This document shows, piece after piece, positions 8,706 through 18,444 of a DNA stretch of 64,000 nt. The translations under genes were made by a program, and so were the position numbers. The first letter of the stretch is position 1. Each line of letters opens with the position of its first letter. Under the pieces are notes generated by a model, which did not search any database, was not told the origin of the DNA, and saw nothing but the letters and a program-made list of their open reading frames with translations. Source of the stretch: JAJRVM01 sp041752115 (GTDB lineage: Bacteria; Planctomycetota; Planctomycetia; Pirellulales; Pirellulaceae); the NCBI GenBank assembly GCA_041752115.1, contig JBGSHS010000360.1, forward strand, positions 99,523-163,522, written 5' to 3'.

Positions 8706-9575
8706 TCAGAGCGTATCCAGGACGCCGCGGACGTAACCGACTGATTCAGCCAGGCCGGGCAGTGGATCGTCGGGCTGCTCTTCGTATTCAAACGACAGAT
8801 AGCCTTGGTAGTCGATCTGGATCAGGCAGCGCAGCAGGGCAGGAATGTCGATCACCCCTCGCCCGCAAGCGATCGCATGGCCTTTCTCGGTCGGTTCGGT
8901 GACATCCTTCATGTGCACGTCGAGCATCCGGTCGGCGCACTGTTGCGTGGCCGCCACACAGTCCATTCCCATGCGAACGGTATGACCGATGTCGTGGCAC
9001 AATCCAATCCGCTTGTCGAGCGACTTGATTGTCTCATAGACGATATCGGGGGTCGGATAGACCTTATCACCCGGTCCGTGGTTGTGAATGCAGACCTGGA
9101 TGTCGTACTGCTGGACCTTCTCATTGACCAGCGGCAGCAGTGGCGGAGCCGGAACGGCAATGATCCGGGTCATGCCCGCAGCCTTGGCATATTCGAATGC
9201 CTGGTTCACCTCCGATTCCTGGCCCATGGAGATCACACCACCGCCATAGAGGAGGATGCCTGCCTGGTCGCACTTGGCACGGGCTGCTGCCAGGGCTTCG
9301 GGCGAGGAATCGAGTGGCAGGTGCATGGACTTCAGGCAGATCGTCTCGAGTCCGACGCGAGCCGTCATTTCCAGCGTCTTGTCCAGGTCGAAATTGCGCA
9401 GCGTGTAGGATGCCAATGCCAGCGGCAGTCGGCGTTTGCGCTCGCCAGATTCTGGTGTGGCACCGTTGGCCTCGCGCGCCAATGGCCCGCCAGCGACGCC
9501 AGCCGAAGCGGCCACCGCACCGATCCCGAGCAGTTGCATGAAAGCGCGTCGTGTGGGTTCCCTGCTGTCAGTCAT
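8706..9575 (-). CDS. Sugar phosphate isomerase/epimerase-like TIM-barrel protein, Tat-exported
   Basis: The protein has 289 residues from the ATG at 9575. The N-terminus carries a twin-arginine signal (PTRRAFMQLLGIGAVAASAG) with alanine-rich core, so the folded enzyme probably crosses the membrane. The rest is an AP-endonuclease-2/xylose-isomerase-like barrel with metal-ligand-type motifs such as CIHNHGPGD, LCHDIGHT and DVHMKD. Such enzymes isomerise or dehydrate sugars and polyols; the exact substrate cannot be read from sequence. It stands alone, with repeats on both sides. Confidence 0.8.
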   Translation of the reverse strand: MTDSREPTRRAFMQLLGIGAVAASAGVAGGPLAREANGATPESGERKRRLPLALASYTLRNFDLDKTLEMTARVGLETICLKSMHLPLDSSPEALAAARAKCDQAGILLYGGGVISMGQESEVNQAFEYAKAAGMTRIIAVPAPPLLPLVNEKVQQYDIQVCIHNHGPGDKVYPTPDIVYETIKSLDKRIGLCHDIGHTVRMGMDCVAATQQCADRMLDVHMKDVTEPTEKGHAIACGRGVIDIPALLRCLIQIDYQGYLSFEYEEQPDDPLPGLAESVGYVRGVLDTL

Positions 9576-9721
9576 GGTGGAGGACTCCTGAATCTGTGCT
9601 CTGCTTACTCGGTTATCGCGTGTCCGATACAAACGAAAGAGGCTGCCGAAAACGCTGTCTGTTTGCCGCTGCGGGCGGCTCGAAAGTCCTCATGCTCTGT
9701 CAACGCTGGAACTTCGGGCTG

Positions 9722-9793
9722 GGTGCCACTGGCTATGCCAGTGTCGCAGCTGGTTGGCCCTTGCCAATGCCGCACTGGCGAAGCCAGTGGCAC
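9722..9793. repeat. Double hairpin, family 2 (CACTGGC-NNN-GCCAGTG), two copies
   Basis: CACTGGC-TAT-GCCAGTG (9727-9743) and CACTGGC-GAA-GCCAGTG (9773-9789) are 29 bases apart. The outer flanks GGTGC and GCACC extend the symmetry, so the pair could also fold as one long hairpin, like a BIME. The rest of the 369-base gap 9576-9944 shows nothing recognisable. Confidence 0.75.
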
Positions 9794-9944
9794 CTGAATC
9801 TGGAGTGTTGACAAAACATTAGCCTGCAGCGAGCGGCAGGCCTCCCGCGACATCGCTCATCCACCCCACGACTAACACTCTACCATTGCCACCTGCGTGG
9901 TCAAGCTTGGAACGAGGCGTTTGGCACGCCGCCATGCCACCAGT

Positions 9945-11900
9945 TCAGTGAGCTTTCCAGACCAAGAGAAGTACGGATGACCAGTAGTACGCCGCAAAGG
10001 CCAAGCTCGTCATGCCGAGCTCCCAGGCCCAGGACCAGCTGCGCTGTCGGCAGCAATGGGCTCCGGCGACGGAGAACGGAACAGCAGCGGCAAAGCCGCA
10101 GAGAAACACCCATTCAAAGACGAGACTCAATCGACGACACACCAGGAAGTAGGCCAGGCAGGTTGCCAGGAAGAAGGCGAACACTAGCCGGGATCTCCAA
10201 TGGCCTGGGCTCGCCGAGCGTGACGTTCGTTTGAGATCTAACTGGTAGATCCCCGCTTCGAACGCCGCGAACAGAGCGACCGGCCACGTGAACAGGAAAT
10301 CGCCGCGCCAGCGGCTCAAGAACGTTGTGCCTGTCACACCGATGAGGAAAGCCGTTGTCCAGAACACGCCTCGTGCACCGCTCCGCTGGCGGACCAGACC
10401 GCACCACTGCGCCAGCAGGGCCAGCACCCAGCAGACGCCCAAGATTCCCGGCCAGGCCACGAGATACCACTGCACCAGCCATTCTTTGTTCGGAATGTCG
10501 AAGGCGTACTCCGGTTCGATTCCGAGAATCCAAGCCGCCCAGTTGCGATAGACCGGTTGAGTGATTCGGGAGGCGGGAACAGCCGACTCGCGTGCTCGTT
10601 GATCGAGCTGTGCCGGGTCGCCGATGTAGACGCAGACGGCGCGGCTCTGATTGCGAGCGAAGATCCGCCCACGATGCAAGGCCGGTTGGGTCCAACCGAT
10701 CTCACCACCGAGAATCATCGTGCGAGCCAATTCTTCGTAATGAGAGCTGGTGGCGCGCGCCAAGACCAGCTCCCCGGTATCGTTGAGCAGGATCAGTTTT
10801 CCATCGGCGACGAGCACGCTGGCATGTCCGACCGCGGAGTTTCCAGCAGGTTCGGGAGTCTGCGTCGGGCGGATCGTTTCGCCTCCATTGGACCATAACG
10901 GCCGTCCATCGGCGAAGTCGAGGCAGCGAAAGCTCCCGCGCGTCGGACGATGCGATTTGGCTTGCGCGTCACGTACGTCGAATCCGAAAAGAGCTCCGTC
11001 CACCAGAACGCTCGACAAAATGTCGTTGGACAACAGATCACTCCGCCATACCAGTCGCACGGGCGAGGACGCATCGCCGGTCAACTCCAGCTGTTCGCAG
11101 CCGCCCCGAAAGGCCTTGGCGATCCAGAGAAACGGCTCGGAGTAGATGGGCCAAGAGGAATGCTCGTCGTAACCATCTGAAAGATAATAGCGCCACAGTC
11201 GCTCACCGGTCTGCAGGTCATGGCAGACCAGCGTGTTCTGCAGATAACCAATGACCTGGACCCGGTCCCGAAATGTGATGGGCAGGGCCGACGCATAACT
11301 TGCCGGATCATCCCCCGCCTGCCAGACGATTTCTCCTGTGATCGCATCGAGAGCAACCATGCTGGCTCCCGGGCCGCCAACCGGAAGCACCACCTTGTCA
11401 TCGATCACGAGCGGGGAGCAGGAGTAGCCGAAACCGGTTCCCCGTCCCTGGAACGTCTCCGTCACATTGATTGACCAGAGCAGTGAGCCATCATCGGCCT
11501 GCAGGCAACCGATCAGGCCATCGGGAGCGGCGAAATAGAGTCGTCCCCGAGCGTACGTCGGTGTCGCGCGAGGGCCGGGATAAACGCTGGCAGGCAGGTA
11601 AGGCCAATCGTAGCGGTATTCCCACACCGTGTCTCCTGTATCGGCATCCAGGCAGACGACATACTGACCGCTGAGTGTCTGCCATAGCGTGGCCACCCGA
11701 TTGTCCCACCCCACGAAGCTCGAATAGCCCGTTCCCGCCTCGCGGGTCCAGAGCACGGGTGGACCTTCTGCGGGCCAGTGTTCGGCCAGTTGCTGGTCGT
11801 CCCCATGTCCATTGTAGTGCGGTCCGCGAAAGAACGTCCAATCATCCCCGCGGGCGCCGACCAGCATTGCGCACCAGCATACCGTGCCGGTTAGAAGCAT
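9945..11900 (-). CDS. PQQ-type beta-propeller protein (BamB/quinoprotein-dehydrogenase-like) with C-terminal membrane helices
   Basis: The protein has about 651 residues from the ATG at 11900; no strong ribosome site decides between this and an in-frame TTG 39 bases upstream. A signal peptide (MLLTGTVCWCAMLVGARG) precedes repeated propeller blades with the pattern ALDAxTGxxVW, for example LDADTGDTVWEYR, LQADDGSLLWS and LDAITGEIVWQ, over about residues 20-450. Residues ~480-650 form five or six hydrophobic helices. Soluble proteins of this type are scaffolds or PQQ enzymes; fusion to a membrane domain is common in planctomycetes and of unknown function. Confidence 0.75.
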   Translation of the reverse strand: MLLTGTVCWCAMLVGARGDDWTFFRGPHYNGHGDDQQLAEHWPAEGPPVLWTREAGTGYSSFVGWDNRVATLWQTLSGQYVVCLDADTGDTVWEYRYDWPYLPASVYPGPRATPTYARGRLYFAAPDGLIGCLQADDGSLLWSINVTETFQGRGTGFGYSCSPLVIDDKVVLPVGGPGASMVALDAITGEIVWQAGDDPASYASALPITFRDRVQVIGYLQNTLVCHDLQTGERLWRYYLSDGYDEHSSWPIYSEPFLWIAKAFRGGCEQLELTGDASSPVRLVWRSDLLSNDILSSVLVDGALFGFDVRDAQAKSHRPTRGSFRCLDFADGRPLWSNGGETIRPTQTPEPAGNSAVGHASVLVADGKLILLNDTGELVLARATSSHYEELARTMILGGEIGWTQPALHRGRIFARNQSRAVCVYIGDPAQLDQRARESAVPASRITQPVYRNWAAWILGIEPEYAFDIPNKEWLVQWYLVAWPGILGVCWVLALLAQWCGLVRQRSGARGVFWTTAFLIGVTGTTFLSRWRGDFLFTWPVALFAAFEAGIYQLDLKRTSRSASPGHWRSRLVFAFFLATCLAYFLVCRRLSLVFEWVFLCGFAAAVPFSVAGAHCCRQRSWSWAWELGMTSLAFAAYYWSSVLLLVWKAH

Positions 11901-12001
11901 TGAGAGACGCTGCAGGTATTGACAACGATAGGCTCCCAAGGGCGGTTCCCCGGTGACGGATACAACGGTTATCGCTCACCGCCATCTTGTGGCGTGGCTG
12001 G

Positions 12002-12018
12002 CACCGGCTGCGCCAGTG
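12002..12018. repeat. Family-2 hairpin, one mismatch
   Basis: CACCGGC-TGC-GCCAGTG, a degenerate copy of the CACTGGC-NNN-GCCAGTG palindrome found at 9727, 9773 and 33031. It lies in the divergent promoter region upstream of the aminotransferase gene. Confidence 0.5.
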
Positions 12019-12189
12019 TACAACGGACAGGTCGGTTGTCATACTCACGGGTGACTTGGCCGGCTTCAACTGTCTATGCTATCAAAGTCACGGGTCGACT
12101 GCGGAACGACCGGGGGATTTTTCTGGGCAGATTCCCATTGCCCACGCCCATCGATTTGCTCTGAAGTGTGAGTGGGAGGACGGGGAACC

Positions 12190-13431
12190 ATGCAACTGGA
12201 CGTCGAGTTTGTGCGGCAGCAGTATGCGGTCTATCAGAGGCCGGAGCTGGCAGAGTGGGCCTTTTTCGAGAACGCTGGCGGTTCGTACGTGCCGGAGGTG
12301 GTTGTGGAGCGGCTGGACCGCTTCTTTCGCTGCTACAAGGTGCAGCCGTACGGGCCATTCCAGTCGTCGGAGATGGCTGGAGAGGCGATGGACGACGGCT
12401 ACCGATGCGTGGCAGAGCTGCTCTGTGCCAGCGAAGATGAACTCACACTCGGACCCTCCACCACGCTCAACAGTTACGTTCTGGCCCAGGCCATTCGGCC
12501 GATCCTGAAGGCTGGCGACGAGATCATCGTTACGAATCAGGATCATGAGGCGAACATCGGGTGCTGGGAGCGGCTGGCGGAGTCAGGGGCGACGGTGAGA
12601 CGCTGGCAAATAGATCCGCAGAGCGGTGAATTGGCTCTGGACGATCTGAGGCGACTGGTTTCCGATCGGACGCGGCTGATCTGCTTCAGTCTCTGCTCCA
12701 ACATCGTGGGGACGTTCCAGGATGTGTCGGCGGTAACCGAGTTGGCACGCAGTGTGGGAGCTTGGACGGTCGCGGACGGCGTATCGTACGCTCCCCATCG
12801 AATGGTTGATGTGCGAGCGCTCAATGCGGACGTCTACTTGTTCAGCACATACAAGACGTATGCCACACACGTGGGTGTGATGTGGATCAGGGAGCCTCTG
12901 TTCGACGAGCTGGTCTGCCAAGGGCACTATTTCAATCGGCAGCGCCCTCGTTACCGCATGAATCCCACGGGACCGCAGCACGCAGAGATTGCCGCGCTGG
13001 CGGGAATGGGAGAGTACTTCGACACACTGTACGAACACCATTTCGACGCGGTCGAGCCGGGTGCGCACGGGAGAGCTTGTCGCGTCTTCCAACTGGTCGC
13101 AGAACATGAGGCGGGGTTGGCCACGCTGTTGCTTGACGCTCTGCGTCAGCTCCCCGACGTACGGATCATCGGCCAATCGACGGCAGATGGCGGCCGACGT
13201 GCCCCCACGATCTCCTTCGTCAGCCAACGGATGTCATCGGCCCAGTTGGCTCAGAAATTGGCGGAGCGCAAGATTGCCGTGCGCAATGGACACTTTTATG
13301 CTCTGCGTTGCCTCGAAGCTCTCGGCATCCCCGACCCGCAGGACGGGGTGCTGCGCGTGAGTCTTGTTCACTACAACACGCAGGAGGAGGTGCAGCGGCT
13401 GGTTGCCAGCTTGTGTGAACTGCTCGGATGA
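12190..13431 (+). CDS. Class V aminotransferase / cysteine desulfurase-like PLP enzyme
   Basis: The protein has 413 residues from the ATG at 12190, with GGGAGGA about 10 bases upstream. Fold type I features are present: the start FFENAGGSYVP, ADGVSYAPH carrying the PLP-binding Asp, and the Schiff-base Lys222 in FSTYKTYATHVG. It resembles the CsdA/SufS-like and isopenicillin-epimerase-like branch. I do not see the catalytic cysteine loop typical of SufS, so desulfurase activity is uncertain. No suf or isc genes are nearby. Repeat-rich DNA follows the stop. Confidence 0.75.
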   Translation: MQLDVEFVRQQYAVYQRPELAEWAFFENAGGSYVPEVVVERLDRFFRCYKVQPYGPFQSSEMAGEAMDDGYRCVAELLCASEDELTLGPSTTLNSYVLAQAIRPILKAGDEIIVTNQDHEANIGCWERLAESGATVRRWQIDPQSGELALDDLRRLVSDRTRLICFSLCSNIVGTFQDVSAVTELARSVGAWTVADGVSYAPHRMVDVRALNADVYLFSTYKTYATHVGVMWIREPLFDELVCQGHYFNRQRPRYRMNPTGPQHAEIAALAGMGEYFDTLYEHHFDAVEPGAHGRACRVFQLVAEHEAGLATLLLDALRQLPDVRIIGQSTADGGRRAPTISFVSQRMSSAQLAQKLAERKIAVRNGHFYALRCLEALGIPDPQDGVLRVSLVHYNTQEEVQRLVASLCELLG

Positions 13432-13505
13432 TGCTCGGTGACATGAGTGAGTCACTGGTGGAAGCCAACGATGGCGATTCAGCGGCCGGCCGGTTCGTCT
13501 TTCGA

Positions 13506-13588
13506 GCTTCGTCATTCCATTCGTCATTGGGTATTTCGTCATTCGTCATTCGCCGCGCCAGGGTATTTCGTCATTCGTCATTTCGCGC
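13506..13588. repeat. TTCGTCATT direct-repeat cluster
   Basis: CGTCATTCCATTCGTCATTG is followed by GTATTTCGTCATTCGTCATT and a second GGGTATTTCGTCATTCGTCA. This is the reverse complement of the motif at 8405 and close to those at 26074 and 27633. It lies between the convergent ends of the aminotransferase and zwf genes. Confidence 0.7.
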
Positions 13589-13645
13589 AGGTGTTGCCGA
13601 GCGGAGTTGGCTCGCTGAATACGTCGAGGCGGAGGTCCGAAGATG

Positions 13646-15112
13646 TCAGGCGACGGGTTCGAGCGAAAGGACTGCCTTGGCCGCGTCCGGTCCGTGGCTG
13701 CCGAACGGGTATGAGTGAGGGACGATCCGCTGCTGCTCGATCTCATGCAATACGGGAGTGAAGATGTCCCAGGCCGCCTGCAATTCGTCGCTGCGAATGA
13801 ACAGACTCCGATCGCCGCGAATCACATCCAGAATCAGGCTCTCGTAAGCGTCGGGAATCAGTTCGGTGAACGCCGCCTTGTATTGCAAATCGAGTTTCCG
13901 TGTTTCCAGACGCAGGTTCATGCCGGGGACTTTGTTGACGAGCGACAGATAGATGGCCTCGTCGGGCTGCACGCGAATCACCAGTTCGTTGGGCTGGGGG
14001 CAACCCTCGGCGACGCAGAACATGTTTCCTGGCACATCGCGGAACTGGATGCGAATCTCGGTCATGCGGGAGTCCAGTCCCTTGCCGGCTGTGATTAAGA
14101 ACGGTACTCCGTCCCACCGGCTGTTCTGAATCGCCAGGCGCGCTGCCGCGTACGTCGGGGTACGGGAGCCGGCGGGGACCGTGGGATCGTCGGCGTACGC
14201 GTTGCCGACCTTGCCATTCTCTGCGGCCGTGCCATATTGACCGATGACGATGTTGTCCAGGGTCAAGGGAGTGATACTGCGGAGCGTTTTGACTTTCTCG
14301 GCCGCAATGCAGGTTGCATCAAGCCGCTGGGGTGGTTCCATGGCTACGAGTGCCAGAATCTGTACCAGGTGGTTTTGCATGACATCCCGGATGATTCCGT
14401 ACTGGTCGAAATAACCGCCGCGTCCCTCCAGGCTGAGGTCTTCCTTCCAATCGATCCGGACACTGTGGATGAACTCCCGCCGCCAGATCGGCTCGAAGAC
14501 TAGATTGGCAAAACGAAGGACCAGCAGGTTCTGAATCACCTCTTTCCCCAGATAATGGTCGATCCGGTAGGTCTGGTCCTCCACAAAGACTTCGGCCATC
14601 GCCTGGGTCAACGCGTCGGAGCTTTGTCGGTCCCGGCCGAACGGTTTCTCCAGCACCACGCGTGACCAGGGCGCGCGGCTGCCACAGCTGACCAGCCCTG
14701 CGTTGCCGATCGCGTGCGCTACGTCCAGGAAGATGGAGGGAGGAATGGCGAGGTAGAACAGACGATGGGCAGATCGGCCGGCTTCCGTTTCCCGCAGGGC
14801 AACGAACAGGTCGAGAAACGAATCGGCGGAATCGTAACTCCCTGAAACGTAGTGGCAGCGGTCGAGAAACTCCCGTACGCGCAGGTCGCACTGACCTTCG
14901 GGCGAATAGCGGCACGTCAGGTGCTCGGCAATCCGGCTGCGAAACTCCGCCTGACTGAACTCCGTGCGAGCAAACCCGAACAGGTGGAAACCGTCCGGGA
15001 GCAGCTCCTGGCAGTAGAGTGCGAAGAGTGCGGGAAAGATCTTCTTGCGCGCCAGATCGCCCGAAGCGCCCACCACCACAATGCTCAAGTCTCCCGACGG
15101 CTGCTCGATCAT
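13646..15112 (-). CDS. zwf: Glucose-6-phosphate 1-dehydrogenase
   Basis: The protein has 488 residues, the usual family length, from the ATG at 15112, chosen for its GGAG 9 bases upstream. Key motifs are the NADP-binding GASGDLARKK, the EKPFG segment, and the substrate/catalytic signature RIDHYLGKE with the catalytic His. It oxidises glucose-6-phosphate to 6-phosphogluconolactone with reduction of NADP+, the entry step of the oxidative pentose phosphate pathway, in the cytoplasm. No gnd or pgl gene is adjacent. The next gene upstream on the same strand encodes a thioredoxin-like lipoprotein 210 bases away. Confidence 0.95.
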   Translation of the reverse strand: MIEQPSGDLSIVVVGASGDLARKKIFPALFALYCQELLPDGFHLFGFARTEFSQAEFRSRIAEHLTCRYSPEGQCDLRVREFLDRCHYVSGSYDSADSFLDLFVALRETEAGRSAHRLFYLAIPPSIFLDVAHAIGNAGLVSCGSRAPWSRVVLEKPFGRDRQSSDALTQAMAEVFVEDQTYRIDHYLGKEVIQNLLVLRFANLVFEPIWRREFIHSVRIDWKEDLSLEGRGGYFDQYGIIRDVMQNHLVQILALVAMEPPQRLDATCIAAEKVKTLRSITPLTLDNIVIGQYGTAAENGKVGNAYADDPTVPAGSRTPTYAAARLAIQNSRWDGVPFLITAGKGLDSRMTEIRIQFRDVPGNMFCVAEGCPQPNELVIRVQPDEAIYLSLVNKVPGMNLRLETRKLDLQYKAAFTELIPDAYESLILDVIRGDRSLFIRSDELQAAWDIFTPVLHEIEQQRIVPHSYPFGSHGPDAAKAVLSLEPVA

Positions 15113-15322
15113 CGCATTGTTCTCCATCATCATCCACTTGCTGTCCAACGGCCCTGCTGGTCGCTCTAGCTCCCGCGCCGCTTCCGCCAGAACTGCTGCA
15201 CCAGATACTACGATCGCGCAAGAGCGCGGAGAGTGCAGGGGGAACACGTTCGCCCGCGCTCTTGCGTGACAGGCAAAGGTAACACGAATGCCGGTCAAAC
15301 GGTATTGTCGCAACCTGCCAGC

Positions 15323-15883
15323 TCACTGCTCGAGCAAAGCAGTAACCATCTTCTCCAATGCTTCGTAGTGCCTTGCTCCGACTGCCTTCGCCTGGACCTG
15401 CCCGTTCCGGTCCAGGAAGATCGTCGTGGGGAACCCATCAAAATCGGGCACCTGCGCCATGATCTCGTCGGTCACCAGAGCGCACGGATAGTTGATCTGA
15501 TGCTCGGCGACGAAGTCGAGCACAGTCTGTCGGGCTTCCTCAGGTGTACCCTCTTCGTGGTTCAATCCAATGATCTGCAGGCCCTGACTGCCGTATGCTT
15601 GTTGCAGCTTGATAAACGACGGAATCTCACTGACACACGGTCCGCACCAGGTTCCCCAGATGTCGACGATCACCACCTTGCCCTGGTAATCGGACAGGCT
15701 CAGTGATTTTCCGGTGACATCCGTCACGGTGAATTGAAAAGGAAAGCTGGCGCTGTCGGCGCCGAATCGTCCTTGCGCTGCTGCCGACCCTGGATCTCCG
15801 GGCGAGCTCGACTGCGGAGTGCCACAGCCAGCGAGTCCGAGCGCTGTCAAGAGAACGGTTGATATCAGTGGCCACGATTTCAT
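15323..15883 (-). CDS. TlpA/ResA-family thioredoxin-like lipoprotein
   Basis: The protein has 186 residues. A lipobox LGLAGC at about residues 16-21 predicts lipid anchoring. The thioredoxin core carries WGTWCGPC with redox cysteines Cys80 and Cys83, and a cis-Pro region near GFPTTIFLDRNG. TlpA/ResA proteins reduce disulfides outside the cytoplasm, for example during cytochrome c maturation, which would suit the c-type haem protein encoded at 911-3250, though no ccm genes are linked. It is single and codirectional with zwf. Confidence 0.85.
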   Translation of the reverse strand: MKSWPLISTVLLTALGLAGCGTPQSSSPGDPGSAAAQGRFGADSASFPFQFTVTDVTGKSLSLSDYQGKVVIVDIWGTWCGPCVSEIPSFIKLQQAYGSQGLQIIGLNHEEGTPEEARQTVLDFVAEHQINYPCALVTDEIMAQVPDFDGFPTTIFLDRNGQVQAKAVGARHYEALEKMVTALLEQ

Positions 15884-15976
15884 AACGACTCCCTGCAGAA
15901 CGTAGTGGAGGGCGATGTACGAGACAGTTAACGGTCAGGGCAGGACAAACAACATGGATCGTCCAGCGACTCACCA

Positions 15977-16034
15977 GCGCTGACCCTTTGGCGGCGCTGC
16001 CCCTTTGGCGGCGCTGACCCTTTGGCGGCGCTGG
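15977..16034. repeat. 17-bp tandem repeat, three units
   Basis: GCGCTGACCCTTTGGCG, then GCGCTGCCCCTTTGGCG, then GCGCTGACCCTTTGGCG, ending GCGCTGG. The units are adjacent with one substitution in the middle unit. Confidence 0.85.
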
Positions 16035-16049
16035 TCACTGAGGCGTCCG

Positions 16050-16172
16050 AACCGCAGAATATCGAACAAGGAATGTCCAATCACCAAGGGGAAGTAGCAC
16101 GTGGGCAGTCCCCGGCGATCGCCTGATGTATCGAGCAAAGTAGGCTTCCTCGTCCTTCTTCATTCTGCGGCT
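16050..16172. repeat. MITE-like element, about 123 bp (copy B)
   Basis: It begins AACCGCAGAATATCGAAC and ends ATTCTGCGG (16162-16170), giving the same inverted termini and almost the same length as copy A at 4768. The first ~45 bases are nearly identical to copy A. A further ATATTCAGCGGT lies at 16192-16203, possibly a second, decayed right end. Confidence 0.65.
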
Positions 16173-16742
16173 GCCTGATGGATATTCAGCGGTCTTCGGT
16201 CGAGTCCAACAGAACATTGCCGCCGCGATTTTCTTCGGGCACGTTCCAGCGGTCGGCTGGACGCCGGCAGTTGCCAGGCCAGTCGAAGTTTCCGTGTTCG
16301 GCCGACACACGGGCCAGACGTTCGGGGGTTCGCCTTGACGGGTGAGGCACCCCCAATGGTACGCCATGGAGCGTCCGTGAGAAGTGCCCGTCCGCGAATT
16401 ACCCGTCCGCGAATTGCCTTGGGGGACACATGGGACTTCGAGTCAGCGGTCAGTTCTCCTGATGTCGTTTGGCGCCTCGGCAATCAGGCACCGAATCGCG
16501 GCGAAGACTTCCGTGGTGGCAGCGACCGTCGCCAGTTGGTGGGCGGGCGGTTTCGCGCATTCTGTGTGAGCGTGACTACGAGAGAAACGCCGAGGTTGTT
16601 TCTTCCTCAGGCCTCGGGCCGACTAGGCAGCGGAATCTATCTTGACTGCAGGCGACGGGGCCTGGAGGGGAAAGTACAATGGGGGCCAGCCGCGATGAGG
16701 AAACCGTGCGCGGACTGTCACACCGCAGATAAGGTTGAACTG

Positions 16743-17567
16743 ATGAACTGCATCCGATGGTTTTGTGTGGCCCTGGTACTGAGCATGCTGTGTTGGGCCG
16801 TCGGAGCATCTCAGGCGGCAGACCCGCCAAAGAAAGTGCTGCTGATTGGACAGAAGCGTGATCATCCACCCGGCGCTCATCAGTACATGGCTGGCTTGCG
16901 CGTGCTCTCCCATTGCCTGAAGCAAGTTCCAGGTCTGGAGGTCACGATCGTGCAGGCGGACGAGCCGTGGCCGGATGGGCCTCAGCTGCTCACCGATATC
17001 GATGGCGTGGTGTTGTCCTTGGGACAGGGGGCGCGTTGGATTCAGAGCGATCCGCAGCGGCTGAAGGCCATCGAACAGCTGGCCAGGAAGCGAACGGGGA
17101 TCGTGGCGATCCATTGGGCGATTGGGGCACAGGACGGCAAGTATATCGCGCCTCACCGAGAGATCATTGGCGGCGTCCATGGCGGAGACGATCGCAAGTA
17201 CTTCTTTGGACAGAGTGAACTAGCGGTGCTCGAGGCCGGTCATCCCATCATGCTGGGAGTGTCCGGCATGCCGCTGGAGGACGAATGGTATTATCAGCTG
17301 AAGTTTTCGCCAGAGGGCCGGGTGGTGCCGCTGATGTGTGCGTTGATTGGCGGTCAGCGTGAAACGGTTGCTTGGGCGTACACGCGAGCCCATGGAGGCC
17401 GATCGTTCGGGTTCTCGGGCATGCATTATCACGAGAACTGGAAGAATGCATCACTACGGCGGATGATCGCGCAGGCGGTGCTATGGACCATGGAACTGCC
17501 TGTCCCGGAGCAGGGACTGAAGTTCGACGTGCCGAGCGAAGTTTTTCAGCTGGAGCCGGGCGAGTAG
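16743..17567 (+). CDS. ThuA-like domain protein, exported
   Basis: The protein has 274 residues from the ATG at 16743, with AAGG 8 bases upstream and a signal peptide starting immediately (MNCIRWFCVALVLSML...SQAAD). The body is a ThuA/class-I-glutaminase-like fold: VLLIGQKRDHPPGAHQYM, a GVVLSLGQG segment, GIVAIHWAIG, and GFSGMHYHENW near the end. ThuA proteins are tied to trehalose or other sugar utilisation and are very frequent in planctomycetes, often next to oxidoreductases, but their reaction is not settled. Convergent with pstB, 42 bases apart. Confidence 0.8.
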   Translation: MNCIRWFCVALVLSMLCWAVGASQAADPPKKVLLIGQKRDHPPGAHQYMAGLRVLSHCLKQVPGLEVTIVQADEPWPDGPQLLTDIDGVVLSLGQGARWIQSDPQRLKAIEQLARKRTGIVAIHWAIGAQDGKYIAPHREIIGGVHGGDDRKYFFGQSELAVLEAGHPIMLGVSGMPLEDEWYYQLKFSPEGRVVPLMCALIGGQRETVAWAYTRAHGGRSFGFSGMHYHENWKNASLRRMIAQAVLWTMELPVPEQGLKFDVPSEVFQLEPGE

Positions 17568-17609
17568 GCCCGGTGGTTGTGCACCGCGGATCTTACGCGT
17601 CTCCAGGTC

Positions 17610-18428
17610 CTAACTGAACTCGCCGCGGAGATACTGCTTGGTATGTTCCTGCTGGGGCGAGTCGAACATCTCTCGCGTGTCACCGAATTCGACGAGGTAG
17701 CCGGTGCGGCCGCCTTGTGTGGTGTCGACGTAGAGGAAGCCGGTCTTGTCGGCGACGCGCTGGGCTTGCTGCAGGTTGTGCGTCACGATGACGATGGTGT
17801 AGTTCTTCTTCAATTCCACCATCAGTTCTTCGATCTTGCGGGTGGCGATGGGATCGAGTGCCGAGCAGGGCTCGTCCATCAGCAGCACGGCCGGTTCGGT
17901 GGCGATAGCCCGGGCGATGCAGAGTCGTTGTTGCTGACCGCCCGAGAGGGACAGAGCGCTCTTGTGCAGGTTGTCCTTGACTTCATCCCACAGCGCCGCG
18001 CCACGCAGGGCCTTTTCCACTCGCTCGGCTCGATTGCCCCGATATCCGTTGAGCTTCAGTCCGAAGGCCACATTCTTGAAAATAGTCATCGCGAACGGAT
18101 TGGGTTGCTGAAAGACCATGCCGATATGGCGACGGACCGCGACCGGATCGATCGAAGAGGCGTAAATATCCGCTCCCATGAAATGAACGTGCCCCTCGAA
18201 GCGGAAGCCGCGGACCAGGTCGTTCATGCGGTTGAGTGAACGCAGGACCGTGCTCTTGCCACATCCGGACGGTCCGATGAAGGCGGTGATCTTCCCCTTT
18301 TCAATGGGGATGTGCGTGTCGCGCACCGCCTTGAAATCGCCGTAATACAAGTCGTGGATGTCACAGTCGATCACGATCTGCTGGCTCTTGCCAGGAGACT
18401 TATCGACGGAATCAAGGATCTTGGTCAT
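17610..18428 (-). CDS. pstB: Phosphate ABC transporter ATP-binding protein PstB
   Basis: The protein has 272 residues. Walker A GPSGCGKST, PstB-typical RSLNRMNDL directly after it, signature LSGGQQQRLCIARA, Walker B VLLMDEPCSALDP and switch His in VTHNLQQA are all intact. It powers high-affinity phosphate import on the cytoplasmic face with PstC and PstA. Last gene of the pstS-pstC-pstA-pstB set; 16 bases separate it from pstA. No phoU follows, which is unusual because phoU often ends this operon. Confidence 0.96.
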   Translation of the reverse strand: MTKILDSVDKSPGKSQQIVIDCDIHDLYYGDFKAVRDTHIPIEKGKITAFIGPSGCGKSTVLRSLNRMNDLVRGFRFEGHVHFMGADIYASSIDPVAVRRHIGMVFQQPNPFAMTIFKNVAFGLKLNGYRGNRAERVEKALRGAALWDEVKDNLHKSALSLSGGQQQRLCIARAIATEPAVLLMDEPCSALDPIATRKIEELMVELKKNYTIVIVTHNLQQAQRVADKTGFLYVDTTQGGRTGYLVEFGDTREMFDSPQQEHTKQYLRGEFS

Positions 18429-18444
18429 CGTCAGAATCTCACTG

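Larger units (their letters stand above)
15884..16742. other. 859-base gene-free region with repeats
   Basis: No convincing gene is seen. It contains a 17-bp tandem repeat GCGCTGACCCTTTGGCG (three units, 15977-16034), a MITE-like element at 16050-16172, and a short direct repeat CCCGTCCGCGAATT near 16386 and 16402. The remainder, 16430-16740, shows nothing recognisable apart from the ribosome site of the next gene. Confidence 0.6.

Noticed and set aside
16694..16743. Upstream in-frame ATG giving the ThuA protein an N-terminal CADCH haem-like motif
   Set aside because: The signal peptide begins at the ATG at 16743, which has its own AAGG ribosome site; a lone CxxCH before a signal peptide would stay in the cytoplasm.
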